A stretch of 64,000 bases of DNA. Origin: Panacibacter ginsenosidivorans (GTDB lineage: Bacteria > Bacteroidota > Bacteroidia > Chitinophagales > Chitinophagaceae). The stretch covers positions 4,777,501 to 4,841,500 of the forward strand of contig NZ_CP042435.1 of the NCBI RefSeq assembly GCF_007971225.1, in the 5' to 3' direction. Position 1 is the stretch's first letter, and every line of letters starts with the position of its first letter. Shown one piece after another: positions 51,408 to 60,590 of the stretch. The translations under genes were made by a program, and so were the position numbers. Below the pieces are notes generated by a model. It had not been told where the DNA came from, did no database searches, and saw nothing but the letters and a program-made list of their open reading frames with translations.

Positions 51408-52460
51408 ATGTTTTTTAACCACAAATACAGGTACGTTTTTATTCTGTTACTTGCTGCATATACTTATATCAATACGGAGTTGTGCCAGGTATATACTTAT
51501 TTCCAGATCAATATTCATTGGTATTACTCATTCGTGGTTATTTTGTTGATTACATTTTTTACATGGGAGGCTAACAGGTTGTTGTCTCCGGTTTTTGAAA
51601 AATGGCTTCCCGGTAATGAACATATCATCCGCAGAAGCGTACTATTCTTTTTTGTGGGATTATCCGTTGCATATCTGGCTACTATTGGGGTTAACTTGTT
51701 TTTTGCAAGCATTATTTTACATGAACCGCAGGCTTCTATTCTTAATCCGCTAAAGCTTACTTTGATTTATACGTCTTTAATTAATCTGCTATTGCATTTG
51801 CTGAATCTTGTAATGGTTTATCAAAAGGAATTTAAAACCAAAGAACTTGAAGCAGAAGAATTAAAAAGGATGCATGCACAGGCAGAATTATCTGCCATAA
51901 AGCAGCAGATCAATCCTCATTTTTTATTTAACAACCTAAATGTATTGTCTGGCCTTGTGATGCAGCAAAGTGCGGATGCCAATCATTTTATTGAAGCTTT
52001 TTCGAAAGTATATATGCATATACTCAATAATCATAATAAGGAATTAATTGAATTAGATAAGGAGCTGAATTTTTTACAGCCTTATTTCTTTCTGCTTAAA
52101 CAACGCTTTCCTGATGCTATTGAATTAGATATAGATGTACCGGAGAGATATAAAAGTCATTACATTATTCCGGTAGCACTACAGATGCTTGTAGAAAATG
52201 CCATTAAACATAATATTGTTTCAAAAAAAAGACCATTATATATTAAGATATATGCCAATGGCAACAAAACCATTTCTGTTATTAACAAGTTGCAACCTAA
52301 GCAGCAAACAGGGCCGGGTTCTAATATTGGTTTAAATAATATTCGCAAGCGTTATGAGTTAACTGCCGGCAAAGAAATTATTATAATAAAAGATGAATCT
52401 TCTTTCTCTGTAACCTTACCATTAATTGAAATAAACACCTATGAGGGTACTAATAATTGA
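51408..52460 (+). CDS. LytS-type sensor histidine kinase
   Basis: 350 aa. Four membrane segments in the first 135 residues, then a coiled stretch (FKTKELEAEELKRMHAQAEL) and the His_kinase domain with His171 in SAIKQQINPHFLFNNLNVLS. The ATP-binding part holds MLVENAIKHNIV (N box) and GSNIGLNNIRKRY (G box). No periplasmic sensor domain, so it probably senses something in the membrane. Overlaps the response regulator gene by 20 nt, so they form a pair. Confidence 0.92.
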   Translation: MFFNHKYRYVFILLLAAYTYINTELCQVYTYFQINIHWYYSFVVILLITFFTWEANRLLSPVFEKWLPGNEHIIRRSVLFFFVGLSVAYLATIGVNLFFASIILHEPQASILNPLKLTLIYTSLINLLLHLLNLVMVYQKEFKTKELEAEELKRMHAQAELSAIKQQINPHFLFNNLNVLSGLVMQQSADANHFIEAFSKVYMHILNNHNKELIELDKELNFLQPYFFLLKQRFPDAIELDIDVPERYKSHYIIPVALQMLVENAIKHNIVSKKRPLYIKIYANGNKTISVINKLQPKQQTGPGSNIGLNNIRKRYELTAGKEIIIIKDESSFSVTLPLIEINTYEGTNN

Positions 52461-53199
52461 AGATGAAGCAGTAGCTGCCCACCGATTACAGCTTATGCTG
52501 AAAGATTATGATGCTTCTGTAGATTTGCTTGCCTGCCTGGATAGTATTGAGGAATCTGTTGCATGGCTTCAGCAACATGAACACCCGGATGTTATGCTGC
52601 TGGATATTCAACTTGCAGATGGATTCAGCTTCGAAATATTTAAACGCACCAGCTATCAAAAGCCTGTTATTTTTACCACAGCATACAATGAATATGCACT
52701 GGATGCTTTTCGTTATTTTAGTGTTGATTACCTCCTCAAGCCAGTAAGTTTCGATGCACTGAAAGCTGCCCTGGATAAATATAAATTCATTACTAATGCA
52801 GCACATACTGACTATGCCAGCATTTTCAAAGCATTGAAAAATTTTCCTACAGATCAATACAAAGAACGTTTTCTTGCTAAAATAGGCCAGCGGCTTATAT
52901 TCATAAAAACAAGTGAGGTTGCCTATTTCAGGGCAGAAGATAAGGTCACTTATATTATAGACAAGCAAGGGAATAAATTGCCTGTTGATTATACACTTGA
53001 GAAACTGGAAACAGTTTTAGATCCGCGTTATTTTTTTCGTTTGAACCGTAAAGTTATCGTCTCTATCGATAGTATTGCGCAGGTAAAACCTTATCATAAT
53101 AGCAGGCTAATGCTTTATCTGAAAGATGGGAATAAATCAGATGACATGATCATTAGCAGAGAACGTGTGCCAGAATTCAGGCAGTGGGCCGAGCAATAA
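52441..53199 (+). CDS. LytTR family response regulator
   Basis: 252 aa. Receiver domain (residues 1-120): acidic pair Glu7/Asp8 in LIIEDEAVAA, phospho-acceptor Asp55 in DVMLLDIQLADG, and Lys in DYLLKPVSFDAL. C-terminal LytTR DNA-binding domain (about 150-250): RLIFIKTSEVAYFRAEDK, YTLEKLETVLDPRYFFRLNR, VKPYHNSRLMLYLKDG. The start overlaps the kinase stop, which ties their translation. Targets are unknown; LytTR proteins bind paired direct repeats upstream of their genes. Confidence 0.93.
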   Translation: MRVLIIEDEAVAAHRLQLMLKDYDASVDLLACLDSIEESVAWLQQHEHPDVMLLDIQLADGFSFEIFKRTSYQKPVIFTTAYNEYALDAFRYFSVDYLLKPVSFDALKAALDKYKFITNAAHTDYASIFKALKNFPTDQYKERFLAKIGQRLIFIKTSEVAYFRAEDKVTYIIDKQGNKLPVDYTLEKLETVLDPRYFFRLNRKVIVSIDSIAQVKPYHNSRLMLYLKDGNKSDDMIISRERVPEFRQWAEQ

Positions 53200-53242
53200 T
53201 AGAGATTAATTTTTTCAGCAGTATAATTTTATGGCATCGCCG

Positions 53243-53262
53243 GTTGTGTCACTCACTTGTAC
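53243..53262 (+). repeat. Repeat subtype B
   Basis: atggcatcgccg then GTTGTGTCACTCACTTGTAC. The next copy is a reversed A at 53910, beyond a gene and tRNA-Cys. Confidence 0.8.
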
Positions 53263-53286
53263 TTTCTGAAAATATATCAGCAGTAA

Positions 53287-53685
53287 TTATTTTTTATCAC
53301 GCTCCTCTATATTCATCTCAGGCAGCAATGCCATTACCTGTATTATACCTGCAGCAAGCAGCAGCAAATAAAGACCGGTTTTTTTTTCAGGGCATTCACC
53401 AAGTAAACAAACGCTTAGTAAAAGATAATTTCGAAATGCCCATGCAAGGTTAATGGCTGCAATAAATACATTGGTACGCTTGGCCCAAATCTTAGGAACG
53501 ATAAAAAAGATAAGACACACAACAGATAACACCACATTTAGATAGCCGGGCTTTCCAAAGCTGGTACCTTCAGAAGAAAAACCAGTAACTGTTATATTTT
53601 GGCTGGCAATAAATGTCCACGGCATAAAACATATACCGATCAATGCAAACACGGCTATTATTCCTATTAGTTGAGAATGTTTCAT
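53287..53685 (-). CDS. Small polytopic membrane protein of unknown function
   Basis: 132 aa with four hydrophobic segments (LIGIIAVFALIGICFMPWTF, LNVVLSVVCLIFFIVP, NVFIAAINLAWAFRNYLLLS, TGLYLLLLAAGIIQVMALLP) and a charged C-terminus. Not assigned to a family. On the minus strand behind tRNA-Cys and its terminator, so it needs its own promoter or readthrough. Confidence 0.65.
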   Translation of the reverse strand: MKHSQLIGIIAVFALIGICFMPWTFIASQNITVTGFSSEGTSFGKPGYLNVVLSVVCLIFFIVPKIWAKRTNVFIAAINLAWAFRNYLLLSVCLLGECPEKKTGLYLLLLAAGIIQVMALLPEMNIEERDKK

Positions 53686-53690
53686 AAAAT

Positions 53691-53718
53691 AAAAGGATCA
53701 CCTGCATGATCCTTTTTT
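53691..53718 (-). terminator. Terminator between tRNA-Cys and membrane protein gene
   Basis: aaaaggatca/tgatcctttttt stem, loop cctgca. On the minus strand it lies six nt beyond the tRNA end; it is symmetric and may work both ways. Confidence 0.75.
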
Positions 53719-53723
53719 GTTTG

Positions 53724-53794
53724 AGGTCCCGAGCAGATTCGAACTGCTGTGGAAGCTTTTGCAGAGCTCTGCCTAGCCACTCGGCCACGGAACC
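53724..53794 (-). tRNA. tRNA-Cys (anticodon GCA)
   Basis: 71-nt cloverleaf on the minus strand: acceptor GGTTCCG/CGGGACC with discriminator T as in tRNA-Cys, D-arm GCCGAGTGGCTAGGC, anticodon stem GAGCT/AGCTT with loop CTGCAAA (anticodon GCA), and T-arm AGCAGTTCGAATCTGCT. CCA not encoded. Confidence 0.95.
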
Positions 53795-53909
53795 ATTTTT
53801 TTCAGGCTGCGAAAATAGGGTATTTTTGAAAAATGAGCACACAATTGAATGCTCATATTTTTTGAGTGATATTATTTATCTTTTTATTTAGCTCAATAAA
53901 ATTGTTGCA

Positions 53910-53929
53910 GTACAAGAGTGCGACGCAAC
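53910..53929 (-). repeat. Repeat subtype A (reversed)
   Basis: gtacaagagtgcgacgcaac, 52 nt before the preferred start of the nucleoside phosphorylase gene. Confidence 0.85.
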
Positions 53930-53980
53930 AGAAGTTCAACTATATTCAAACGCCGGGTTCATAAAAAAATTTTACCTGTA

Positions 53981-54856
53981 ATGCACAAAATAGCATCATC
54001 AGAACTTATTATTAACGACAGGGGCGCTATTTATCATTTGGATCTTCGTCCCGAAGAATTGGCGCAAACAGTAATTACCGTTGGCGATCCCGGACGTGTG
54101 GCGCAGGTGAGCAGGTATTTTGACAAGATTGAATACAAGCAACAGCACCGTGAGTTTATTACACATACAGGTTATGTTGGTAAGAAAAGGATATCTGTTT
54201 TATCAACAGGTATTGGCCCTGATAATATTGATATTGTAATGAACGAACTTGATGCATTGGCAAATATTGATCTTGAAGAGCGCAGCATTAAAAAGGAACT
54301 AACAGCATTAACAGTTATAAGAATTGGCACCAGCGGTTCTTTGCAGGCAGATATTCCGGTGGATGGTTTTGTTGCAGGTACGCATGGCCTTGGTATTGAT
54401 AACCTGCTTAATTTTTATAAGCATAGTAATAATGATGAAGAAAAAACTTTACTGCAACAATTTGCTGCACACACTCAGCTTGATAATAATTTCTCACACC
54501 CATATATAGCTGGCGCTTCAGGCGCAGTGCTTAAACATTTTGTGGATGGTTTTCATCATGGTATTACCGTTACATGCCCAGGTTTCTATGGACCACAGGG
54601 GAGAGTGTTAAGGTTAGGTCTTACCAATCCGCAACTTGTTGACAGACTCACGCAATTTTATTATGGTAACCATCGTATAACCAATTTTGAAATGGAAACA
54701 AGTGCCATTTATGGTTTGGGTAAATTGCTGGGTCATCAATGCCTCAGTGTAAATGTTATTGTTGCCAACCGCATTAATAAAACTTTTACCAAAGATGGAA
54801 AGGCAGCAGTTGAAAAGCTTATTCAGAAAGCATTAGGGATAATTGAAGGAATATAA
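53981..54856 (+). CDS. Nucleoside phosphorylase (uridine phosphorylase-like)
   Basis: About 291 aa from the ATG at 53981. The frame is open from 53918, but that part overlaps the dispersed repeat and is not family-like. PNP/UDP family: VITVGDPGRVAQVSRYFD (phosphate-binding Gly-Asp), STGIGPDNIDIVMNEL, RIGTSGSLQ, and FEMETSAIYGLGKLLGH with the Glu-Met-Glu of the ribose site. It splits nucleosides to base and ribose 1-phosphate; the base cannot be fixed. Followed 96 nt later by dapF. Confidence 0.9.
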   Translation: MHKIASSELIINDRGAIYHLDLRPEELAQTVITVGDPGRVAQVSRYFDKIEYKQQHREFITHTGYVGKKRISVLSTGIGPDNIDIVMNELDALANIDLEERSIKKELTALTVIRIGTSGSLQADIPVDGFVAGTHGLGIDNLLNFYKHSNNDEEKTLLQQFAAHTQLDNNFSHPYIAGASGAVLKHFVDGFHHGITVTCPGFYGPQGRVLRLGLTNPQLVDRLTQFYYGNHRITNFEMETSAIYGLGKLLGHQCLSVNVIVANRINKTFTKDGKAAVEKLIQKALGIIEGI

Positions 54857-54952
54857 GATTGTCTTAATTCAATTAAGCAGGAATACAAAATGTAGAAACC
54901 TGTATTAACTTGCAGTACAGGAGTCAACAGGCAAGGCTTTAAAAACAAACAA

Positions 54953-55729
54953 ATGCATATTATATTTCATAAATACCAGGGCACCGGAAATGATTTTGTT
55001 ATAATCGATAACAGGAACAATACTATTCAGCTTTCAACAATACAGGTAAAAAAAATATGCGACCGCCGTTTTGGTATTGGTGCAGATGGATTAATGCTGC
55101 TTAACAGCAAAGAAGGTTTTGATTTTGAAATGATCTACTTTAATGCAGATGGCCGTGAAAGCAGCATGTGTGGTAACGGTGGCCGCTGTCTCGTTAAGTT
55201 TGCTTACAATAATGGTATACATAAACGTAAATATTTATTTATTGCTGTAGATGGCAAGCATGAAGCTTCTGTAGAAGATAATGGTTGGGTTTATTTAAAA
55301 ATGAAAGATGTGCATGGTATCGAAAAGCATTATGCCGATTCAGTATTAGATACAGGCTCGCCACATTATATAAAACCTGTTACTGACCTTACTCATTTTG
55401 ACGTAGTAAAGTCGGGCAAAGATATCAGGTATAGCGAGGAATATAAAAAGAATGGTATTAATGTAAACTTTGTGGAGCAAAAAGATAAATCAATTTTTGT
55501 GCGTACTTACGAGCGGGGTGTAGAAGATGAAACCCTTAGTTGCGGCACAGGCGTTACTGCTGCTGCATTAGTGTATGCACATAATGATAATGGCTTTAAC
55601 CGTGTAGAAATAAAAACACTTGGCGGTAACCTTGCAGTGGAGTTTGATAAACTTAATGATGATACTTTTGAAAACATCTGGCTTTGCGGACCGGCAGATT
55701 TTGTATTTAAAGGCGAGATAGAAATTTAG
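54953..55729 (+). CDS. dapF: Diaminopimelate epimerase
   Basis: 258 aa. Makes meso-diaminopimelate for lysine and peptidoglycan from the LL form. Both catalytic Cys are present: Cys73 in SSMCGNGGRC and Cys197 in TLSCGTGVTAAAL. Start FHKYQGTGNDFVIIDNR and FGIGADGLMLL are diagnostic. A hairpin repeat follows the stop and probably terminates the transcript. Confidence 0.95.
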   Translation: MHIIFHKYQGTGNDFVIIDNRNNTIQLSTIQVKKICDRRFGIGADGLMLLNSKEGFDFEMIYFNADGRESSMCGNGGRCLVKFAYNNGIHKRKYLFIAVDGKHEASVEDNGWVYLKMKDVHGIEKHYADSVLDTGSPHYIKPVTDLTHFDVVKSGKDIRYSEEYKKNGINVNFVEQKDKSIFVRTYERGVEDETLSCGTGVTAAALVYAHNDNGFNRVEIKTLGGNLAVEFDKLNDDTFENIWLCGPADFVFKGEIEI

Positions 55730-55736
55730 TTTTTTA

Positions 55737-55808
55737 CCGCAAAGACAATAACACGCAGAGAAAATAATTTCTTAGCACTCTCTCTCTGTCTTTGCGTCTT
55801 CGCGGTAA
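55737..55808. repeat. ACCGCAAAG...TTCGCGGT inverted repeat, likely terminator
   Basis: accgcaaagacaataacacgc facing tctctgtctttgcgtcttcgcggt. Second member of the unit described at 12109. Kept here as the probable dapF terminator. Confidence 0.65.
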
Positions 55809-55872
55809 ATGTTTTTGCTGTTTATAAATCTCCTTAACGTTCTTATAATTCCTTCGCTTTATCACAAGCCCT

Positions 55873-55880
55873 TATCTTTG
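55873..55880 (+). promoter_or_regulatory. -7 box (TATCTTTG) before corA
   Basis: Perfect TATCTTTG ending seven nt before the GTG at 55888, so the transcript would have little or no leader. Confidence 0.55.
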
Positions 55881-55887
55881 CCGCGCT

Positions 55888-56826
55888 GTGATACAATACT
55901 TTAAAAATATTAACAACCAGACTGTAGCTATTGATAAGCCTGAAAATGGTATCTGGGTAAATCTTGTGCCACCATTAAAGGAAGAAGAGTTTCATGAGCT
56001 TAGTGAAGTATTGGAAATACCTATTGAGTTCTTAAGAGATTCACTGGATATAGATGAACGTCCACGATACGAAATAGAAGACAATGTAAAATTTGTTGTA
56101 ATAAAAACACCGGCAGAGAATAATTCTTTCAATGACAGTGACGCTTATTACATCACCATTCCCATCTGCATTATTTTAACGCACAATCATATTGTAACCG
56201 TTAATTCTTTTGATAACGGTGCCATAAAAAAATTCCTGAACACTTTTGAAAAACGCCATCCTGATAAACGCAGCATGATGGTGCTGAAAATATTTGAGAA
56301 AGTAGTGCAGAACTTTATGGAGTACCTTAAAGAGATCAACCATAAACGCAATCTGTACGAACAAAAATTATACGACAGTAACCGTAACGAAGAATTACTA
56401 AACCTGATGCGTATTCAAAAAAGCCTCGTATATTTTGTAACCGCATTGCGAAGCAACGAACTTATGATGCTGAAAATGGAACGCACCAATTTCCTCGGAC
56501 TTACCGAAGAAGAAAGAGAGTTCCTTAATGATCTTATTGTAGACACCAGCCAGGCCCTTGAAATGGCTAATATCTACACCAATATCCTCAGCAGCACGAT
56601 GGATGCGTTTGCCAGCATCATCAGCAACAACCTAAACAATATAATGAAGCGCCTTACTTCCATTACTATTGTGCTCATGTTGCCCACACTTATCACCAGC
56701 ATCTACGGAATGAATGTAGAAATACCTTATCAAACAACGGCTCATGCATTTTATATACCCGTTGTACTTTCCCTTGCAGTCTCCATTATTATCGCCTGGT
56801 ATTTTATGAAAAAGAAATGGTTCTGA
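55888..56826 (+). CDS. corA: CorA family magnesium/divalent cation transporter
   Basis: 312 aa from GTG. CorA forms pentameric channels. Cytoplasmic alpha/beta domain to about residue 245 (WVNLVPPLKEEEFHELSEVL, IPIEFLRDSLDIDERPRYE), then two membrane helices, the first ending with the signature in SIYGMNVEIPYQ (Gly-Met-Asn). The C-terminus YFMKKKWF is basic, as usual. The GTG start is supported by the conserved start MIQYFKNINN, though the promoter box is so close that the mRNA may be leaderless. Confidence 0.92.
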   Translation: MIQYFKNINNQTVAIDKPENGIWVNLVPPLKEEEFHELSEVLEIPIEFLRDSLDIDERPRYEIEDNVKFVVIKTPAENNSFNDSDAYYITIPICIILTHNHIVTVNSFDNGAIKKFLNTFEKRHPDKRSMMVLKIFEKVVQNFMEYLKEINHKRNLYEQKLYDSNRNEELLNLMRIQKSLVYFVTALRSNELMMLKMERTNFLGLTEEEREFLNDLIVDTSQALEMANIYTNILSSTMDAFASIISNNLNNIMKRLTSITIVLMLPTLITSIYGMNVEIPYQTTAHAFYIPVVLSLAVSIIIAWYFMKKKWF

Positions 56827-56867
56827 TGTTATTGTAGCTAACAAAATTCCAAGATTTATATTATGAA

Positions 56868-57030
56868 CCCGGCTACAAAATAAGCATTAAGCATTCGTTG
56901 CGTCGCACTCTTGTACAGAAAATCGTAAGTCGGCAATAGCAAGTAACATTATCGTATCACTGACGATTTACGACTTGCGTTGCTCATCATAATTCCGAAC
57001 GTACAAGTGAGTGACACAACCGGCGATGCC
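56868..57030. repeat. A/B repeat pair
   Basis: CCCGGCT (56868), A copy at 56897-56916, reversed B at 57001-57020, then cggcgatgcca. The loop carries aatcgtaagtcggc and gacgatttacgacttgcg, an inner inverted repeat. Between corA and secDF. Confidence 0.85.
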
Positions 57031-57108
57031 ATAGAATACCAATGTCCGTCACCAACAACTCATTCAATTCATTAAAAACCACTTATAAAAGCAGCAAAAT
57101 TTTAATGT

Positions 57109-57137
57109 AAAGCCCCTGTTTTCAGGGCTTTTTTTTA
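57109..57137 (+). terminator. Intrinsic terminator upstream of secDF
   Basis: aaagcccctg/cagggctttttttt with loop ttt. Over 280 nt beyond the corA stop; no other gene lies between, so it ends corA readthrough or a small RNA. Confidence 0.8.
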
Positions 57138-57172
57138 CTGTGCTATTTAAATATCAAACCATTATCTTTGCC

Positions 57173-57180
57173 GCTCACAA
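57173..57180 (+). promoter_or_regulatory. -7 box (TATCTTTG) of secDF
   Basis: TATCTTTGC, 24 nt before the ATG at 57204. Confidence 0.6.
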
Positions 57181-57203
57181 AAATTTTGTAAACCCAATAG
57201 TAT

Positions 57204-60200
57204 ATGCAACTTAAAGGTTTGGTGCGGTTCTTTGCCATCTTACTTGTAATTATCTGTCTTTACCAGTTATCGTTTACGTGGATGGTTCGCAGCTATGAAA
57301 GTACCCAGAAAGAGAAAGCAGCTGCATGGGTAAAAGCCAATTATCCTGCTGCTTCTGTAAAATACCCCGGTGATGCAGAACGTGCAGCAGCTTACGAAGA
57401 TTCTTTAAGCAATTTTGAAAAGGCAAGACTTCAACGTATACTCGACAGTACTGCTGATACCAAGATCGGCCCATTTAGCCTCGCAACTTATAAAGGCGCT
57501 AAAGATGAGGAATTAAAACTGGGTCTTGATCTGCAGGGTGGCATGAGTGTGACCATGGAAGTGGGTCTTGATGGTTTGATCCGTTCTTTGTCTAACTATT
57601 CAAAAGATGCTGCTTTTAACACTGCATTGAATAATGCTGTAGTAAAAAAAGCAAACAGTGGTTTAGACCTTATAACCTTGTTTGGTGATGAATATAAAAA
57701 AGTAGGTAATGGCAACAAACTTGCCCCATTATTTTTAGGCCGCAGTGATGGCAAGGTTAAGTTTGATGATTCAGACGATAAAGTACTGAGTTATCTACGT
57801 GCAGAAGCAGGCGACGCATTTAATAACACATTCCGTATTTTAAGTAACAGGATAGACAGGTTTGGTCTTGCATCTCCTTCTATTAATCCTGATCCGGCAA
57901 AAGGTATCATCAACATTGAACTTGCGGGTATTAAAGATCCTGAAAGAGTACGTAAATATTTACAGTCAACTGCTAACCTGCAGTTCTTTGAAGTATTTAC
58001 TGTTAATGACGCAGCAGAATCTTTACAAAGTGCAGACAAGGCTATGTCTGATTACCTGAAAGGTATCAAGACCACTCCTGATACAGCTGCAACTGCTGTT
58101 GCAAAATCAGATACAACAAAGCAAGTAACTGCTGTTGTTGATACAACAAAAACATTTACGTTATCAGGCGGTTCTGCGGATACTGCTAAAAATAAAACCA
58201 CTGCAAAAACAACTGACTCTACAAAGATCAGGCAGCTTGAAAACCCTATATTTAGTTTATTCAGAGGTATAGCCCAGGGCCAACAAGATGAAAAAGGTGC
58301 TGTACATTACCCTGCATATATAGGTTATGTATTGAAAAGAGATACCGGTCAGTTAGGTACTTACCTAAGATCTGATGTTGTTGCAAGCAAACTGCCAGCT
58401 AATATGGTATTTATGTATGGTAATGTGGAAGGACAGGCTGGTGTTAAAAATGATACACTATTATCGCTTTATGCTATAAAGACATTGGATAATGGTCTTG
58501 CAAAACTGGAAGGTAATAATGTTAGCACTGCAAGACAGGATTATGATGAAAAAGGAAGACCTGCCATCAGCATGAATATGGACGCTGTTGGTACAAGGAT
58601 CTGGGCGAAAATGACTGCTGACAATGTTGGCAAGCCTATTGCAATTGTGCTGGATAATTTTGTGTATAGTGCACCAAATGTTATTAATGCAATTCCAAAT
58701 GGTAACTCACAGATATCAGGAAGCTTTACAATACAGGAAGCAAAAGACCTTGCAGACATTTTGCAGTCTGGTAAATTACCTGCGCCTGCAAAGATCGTTG
58801 CAGAACAGGTTGTAGGTCCAACGCTTGGGGAAGCTGCAGTAACAGGCGGCGCACTTGCATTCCTGATTTCCTTTATAGTGATCTTCGTGTTGATGCTTAT
58901 TTATTATAACACAGCAGGATGGGTTGCTAACATTGCTTTGATATTAAACCTGCTCTTTACCATTGGTATACTTGCCATGTTTGGATTTACATTAACGGCC
59001 CCTGGTATTGCGGGCTTGGTACTTACTATTGGTATGGCGGTAGATACAAACGTTATCATCTTTGAAAGAATAAAAGAAGAACTGACGAAAGGTAAAGGTT
59101 ACCTTATGGCCGTTTCTGATGGTTATAAGAGATCTTATGCACCCGTACTGGATGCACACGTTACCACTTTCCTCACAGCTTTTATTTTGTTCATCTTTGG
59201 TCTTGGTCCTGTACTTGGCTTTGCCACTACACAGATGCTTGGTATCGTGTTATCATTGTTCTGCGGTATCCTTGTTTCGAGAATGATCACAGACCTGTTT
59301 ACTAATAAACAAAGGCACTTTGAATATTTTACTGGTATTTCAAAAAAGATATTTAAGCATACCCAATTCAAATTTATTGAATACAGAAAGATTGCTTATG
59401 GTATTTCTGTAGTAGTGCTGATACTTGGTATAGCTTCTTTATTTAATGGTTTTGATGAAGGTGTTGAATTTTCTGGTGGCCGTAGTTATACTGTTAAGTT
59501 TGCAGCAGCTCCAAATGTAGAGCAGGTAAGAACAGAACTTGAAAAAGTATTTGAAGAAGCGCCTATTATTAAGACCGTAAACACCAACGATCAGCTAAAT
59601 ATTACCACCTCTTACAAGATAAAAGAAACAGGTAATAATGTGGATTCGCTGGTGGTTGAAAAACTGTACACAGGGTTACAGAAATTTATACCTGGTACAT
59701 CACTCAGCCAGTTTAAAAATCCCAGGGTGCTGGTAAGTTCACAAAAGGTGTTGCCATCTATTTCTGAAGACCTGAAACGCGGTGCAACCAAAGCAACTGT
59801 AATTGCAATAATTGTTATTTGTTTGTACATCTTCATCCGTTTCCGTGACTGGAGATATTCGCTTGGTACCATCGTATCATTGTTGCACGACGTATTGGTA
59901 ACGCTTGCTGTATTTAGCTTTGCACGCTACCTCGATCTTGGTTTCTCACTTGAAATTGACCAGTACTTTATTGCGGCTGTATTAACCGTGATAGGTTTCT
60001 CAATGAATGATACTGTAATTGTTTATGACAGGATCCGTGAAGATTCTAAATTGATGAAGGGCGCTGATAAAGCCACCATCATCAATACGGCTATTAACCA
60101 AACATTGAGTCGTACTATCATGACATCATTGACTGTGTTTCTTACCATACTTATCCTCTTCATCTTTGGTGGTGAGGTTACAAAAGGTTTTGCATTCGCT

Positions 60201-60347
60201 ATGCTTATTGGTGTTATTACCGGTACCTATTCTTCTATCTTCGTTGCAGCACCAATATTGGTTGACTTCGCAAGAAACAGACCATTGGGCAAACAGGAAG
60301 AAGTAAAAGTTAAACTGGAAAAACCTGTCGCAACTAAAGCTAAATAA
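57204..60347 (+). CDS. secDF: Fused protein translocase subunit SecDF
   Basis: 1047 aa, a fusion of SecD and SecF as usual in Bacteroidota. SecDF pulls translocating proteins out of SecYEG by proton motive force. SecD half: first membrane helix at residues 5-25, P1 region with GLDLQGGMSVTMEV, head with large Thr/Lys-rich insert (about 290-345), SGSFTIQEAKDLADILQSGK and LPAPAKIVAEQVVGPTLGE, then GMAVDTNVIIFERIKEEL with the key Asp. SecF half from about residue 720: FDEGVEFSGGRSYTVKF and VIGFSMNDTVIVYDRIRED. Twelve membrane helices in total. Single gene with strong promoter and terminator. Confidence 0.97.
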   Translation: MQLKGLVRFFAILLVIICLYQLSFTWMVRSYESTQKEKAAAWVKANYPAASVKYPGDAERAAAYEDSLSNFEKARLQRILDSTADTKIGPFSLATYKGAKDEELKLGLDLQGGMSVTMEVGLDGLIRSLSNYSKDAAFNTALNNAVVKKANSGLDLITLFGDEYKKVGNGNKLAPLFLGRSDGKVKFDDSDDKVLSYLRAEAGDAFNNTFRILSNRIDRFGLASPSINPDPAKGIINIELAGIKDPERVRKYLQSTANLQFFEVFTVNDAAESLQSADKAMSDYLKGIKTTPDTAATAVAKSDTTKQVTAVVDTTKTFTLSGGSADTAKNKTTAKTTDSTKIRQLENPIFSLFRGIAQGQQDEKGAVHYPAYIGYVLKRDTGQLGTYLRSDVVASKLPANMVFMYGNVEGQAGVKNDTLLSLYAIKTLDNGLAKLEGNNVSTARQDYDEKGRPAISMNMDAVGTRIWAKMTADNVGKPIAIVLDNFVYSAPNVINAIPNGNSQISGSFTIQEAKDLADILQSGKLPAPAKIVAEQVVGPTLGEAAVTGGALAFLISFIVIFVLMLIYYNTAGWVANIALILNLLFTIGILAMFGFTLTAPGIAGLVLTIGMAVDTNVIIFERIKEELTKGKGYLMAVSDGYKRSYAPVLDAHVTTFLTAFILFIFGLGPVLGFATTQMLGIVLSLFCGILVSRMITDLFTNKQRHFEYFTGISKKIFKHTQFKFIEYRKIAYGISVVVLILGIASLFNGFDEGVEFSGGRSYTVKFAAAPNVEQVRTELEKVFEEAPIIKTVNTNDQLNITTSYKIKETGNNVDSLVVEKLYTGLQKFIPGTSLSQFKNPRVLVSSQKVLPSISEDLKRGATKATVIAIIVICLYIFIRFRDWRYSLGTIVSLLHDVLVTLAVFSFARYLDLGFSLEIDQYFIAAVLTVIGFSMNDTVIVYDRIREDSKLMKGADKATIINTAINQTLSRTIMTSLTVFLTILILFIFGGEVTKGFAFAMLIGVITGTYSSIFVAAPILVDFARNRPLGKQEEVKVKLEKPVATKAK

Positions 60348-60367
60348 GTTTTCACAACTTTATTATT

Positions 60368-60399
60368 AAAGCCTCATTGAAAAATGAGGCTTTTTTTTA
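60368..60399 (+). terminator. Intrinsic terminator after secDF
   Basis: aaagcctcatt/aatgaggctttttttt with a short A loop. Confidence 0.88.
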
Positions 60400-60453
60400 T
60401 ACGTCTCTAAGTGTCTAAATTATTTTACGAGAGATTTTTTTTCTTTTGATACC

Positions 60454-60590
60454 GGCATTAGCCTTTTATAGCATCACCGGTTGTGTCACTCACTTGTACA
60501 TTTGAAACAATTTTCAACAAGCTATAAGCTCACGGATATTCTTTTGTACAAGAGTGCGACGCAACAGAAGCTTAATTCTTATACATTAGC
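60454..60590. repeat. B/A repeat pair
   Basis: accggcatt and gcatcaccg, B copy at 60480-60499, reversed A at 60546-60565, then outer ttagcctggc. B-first order like the pair at 50134. Between secDF and aat, both ending here. Confidence 0.85.
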
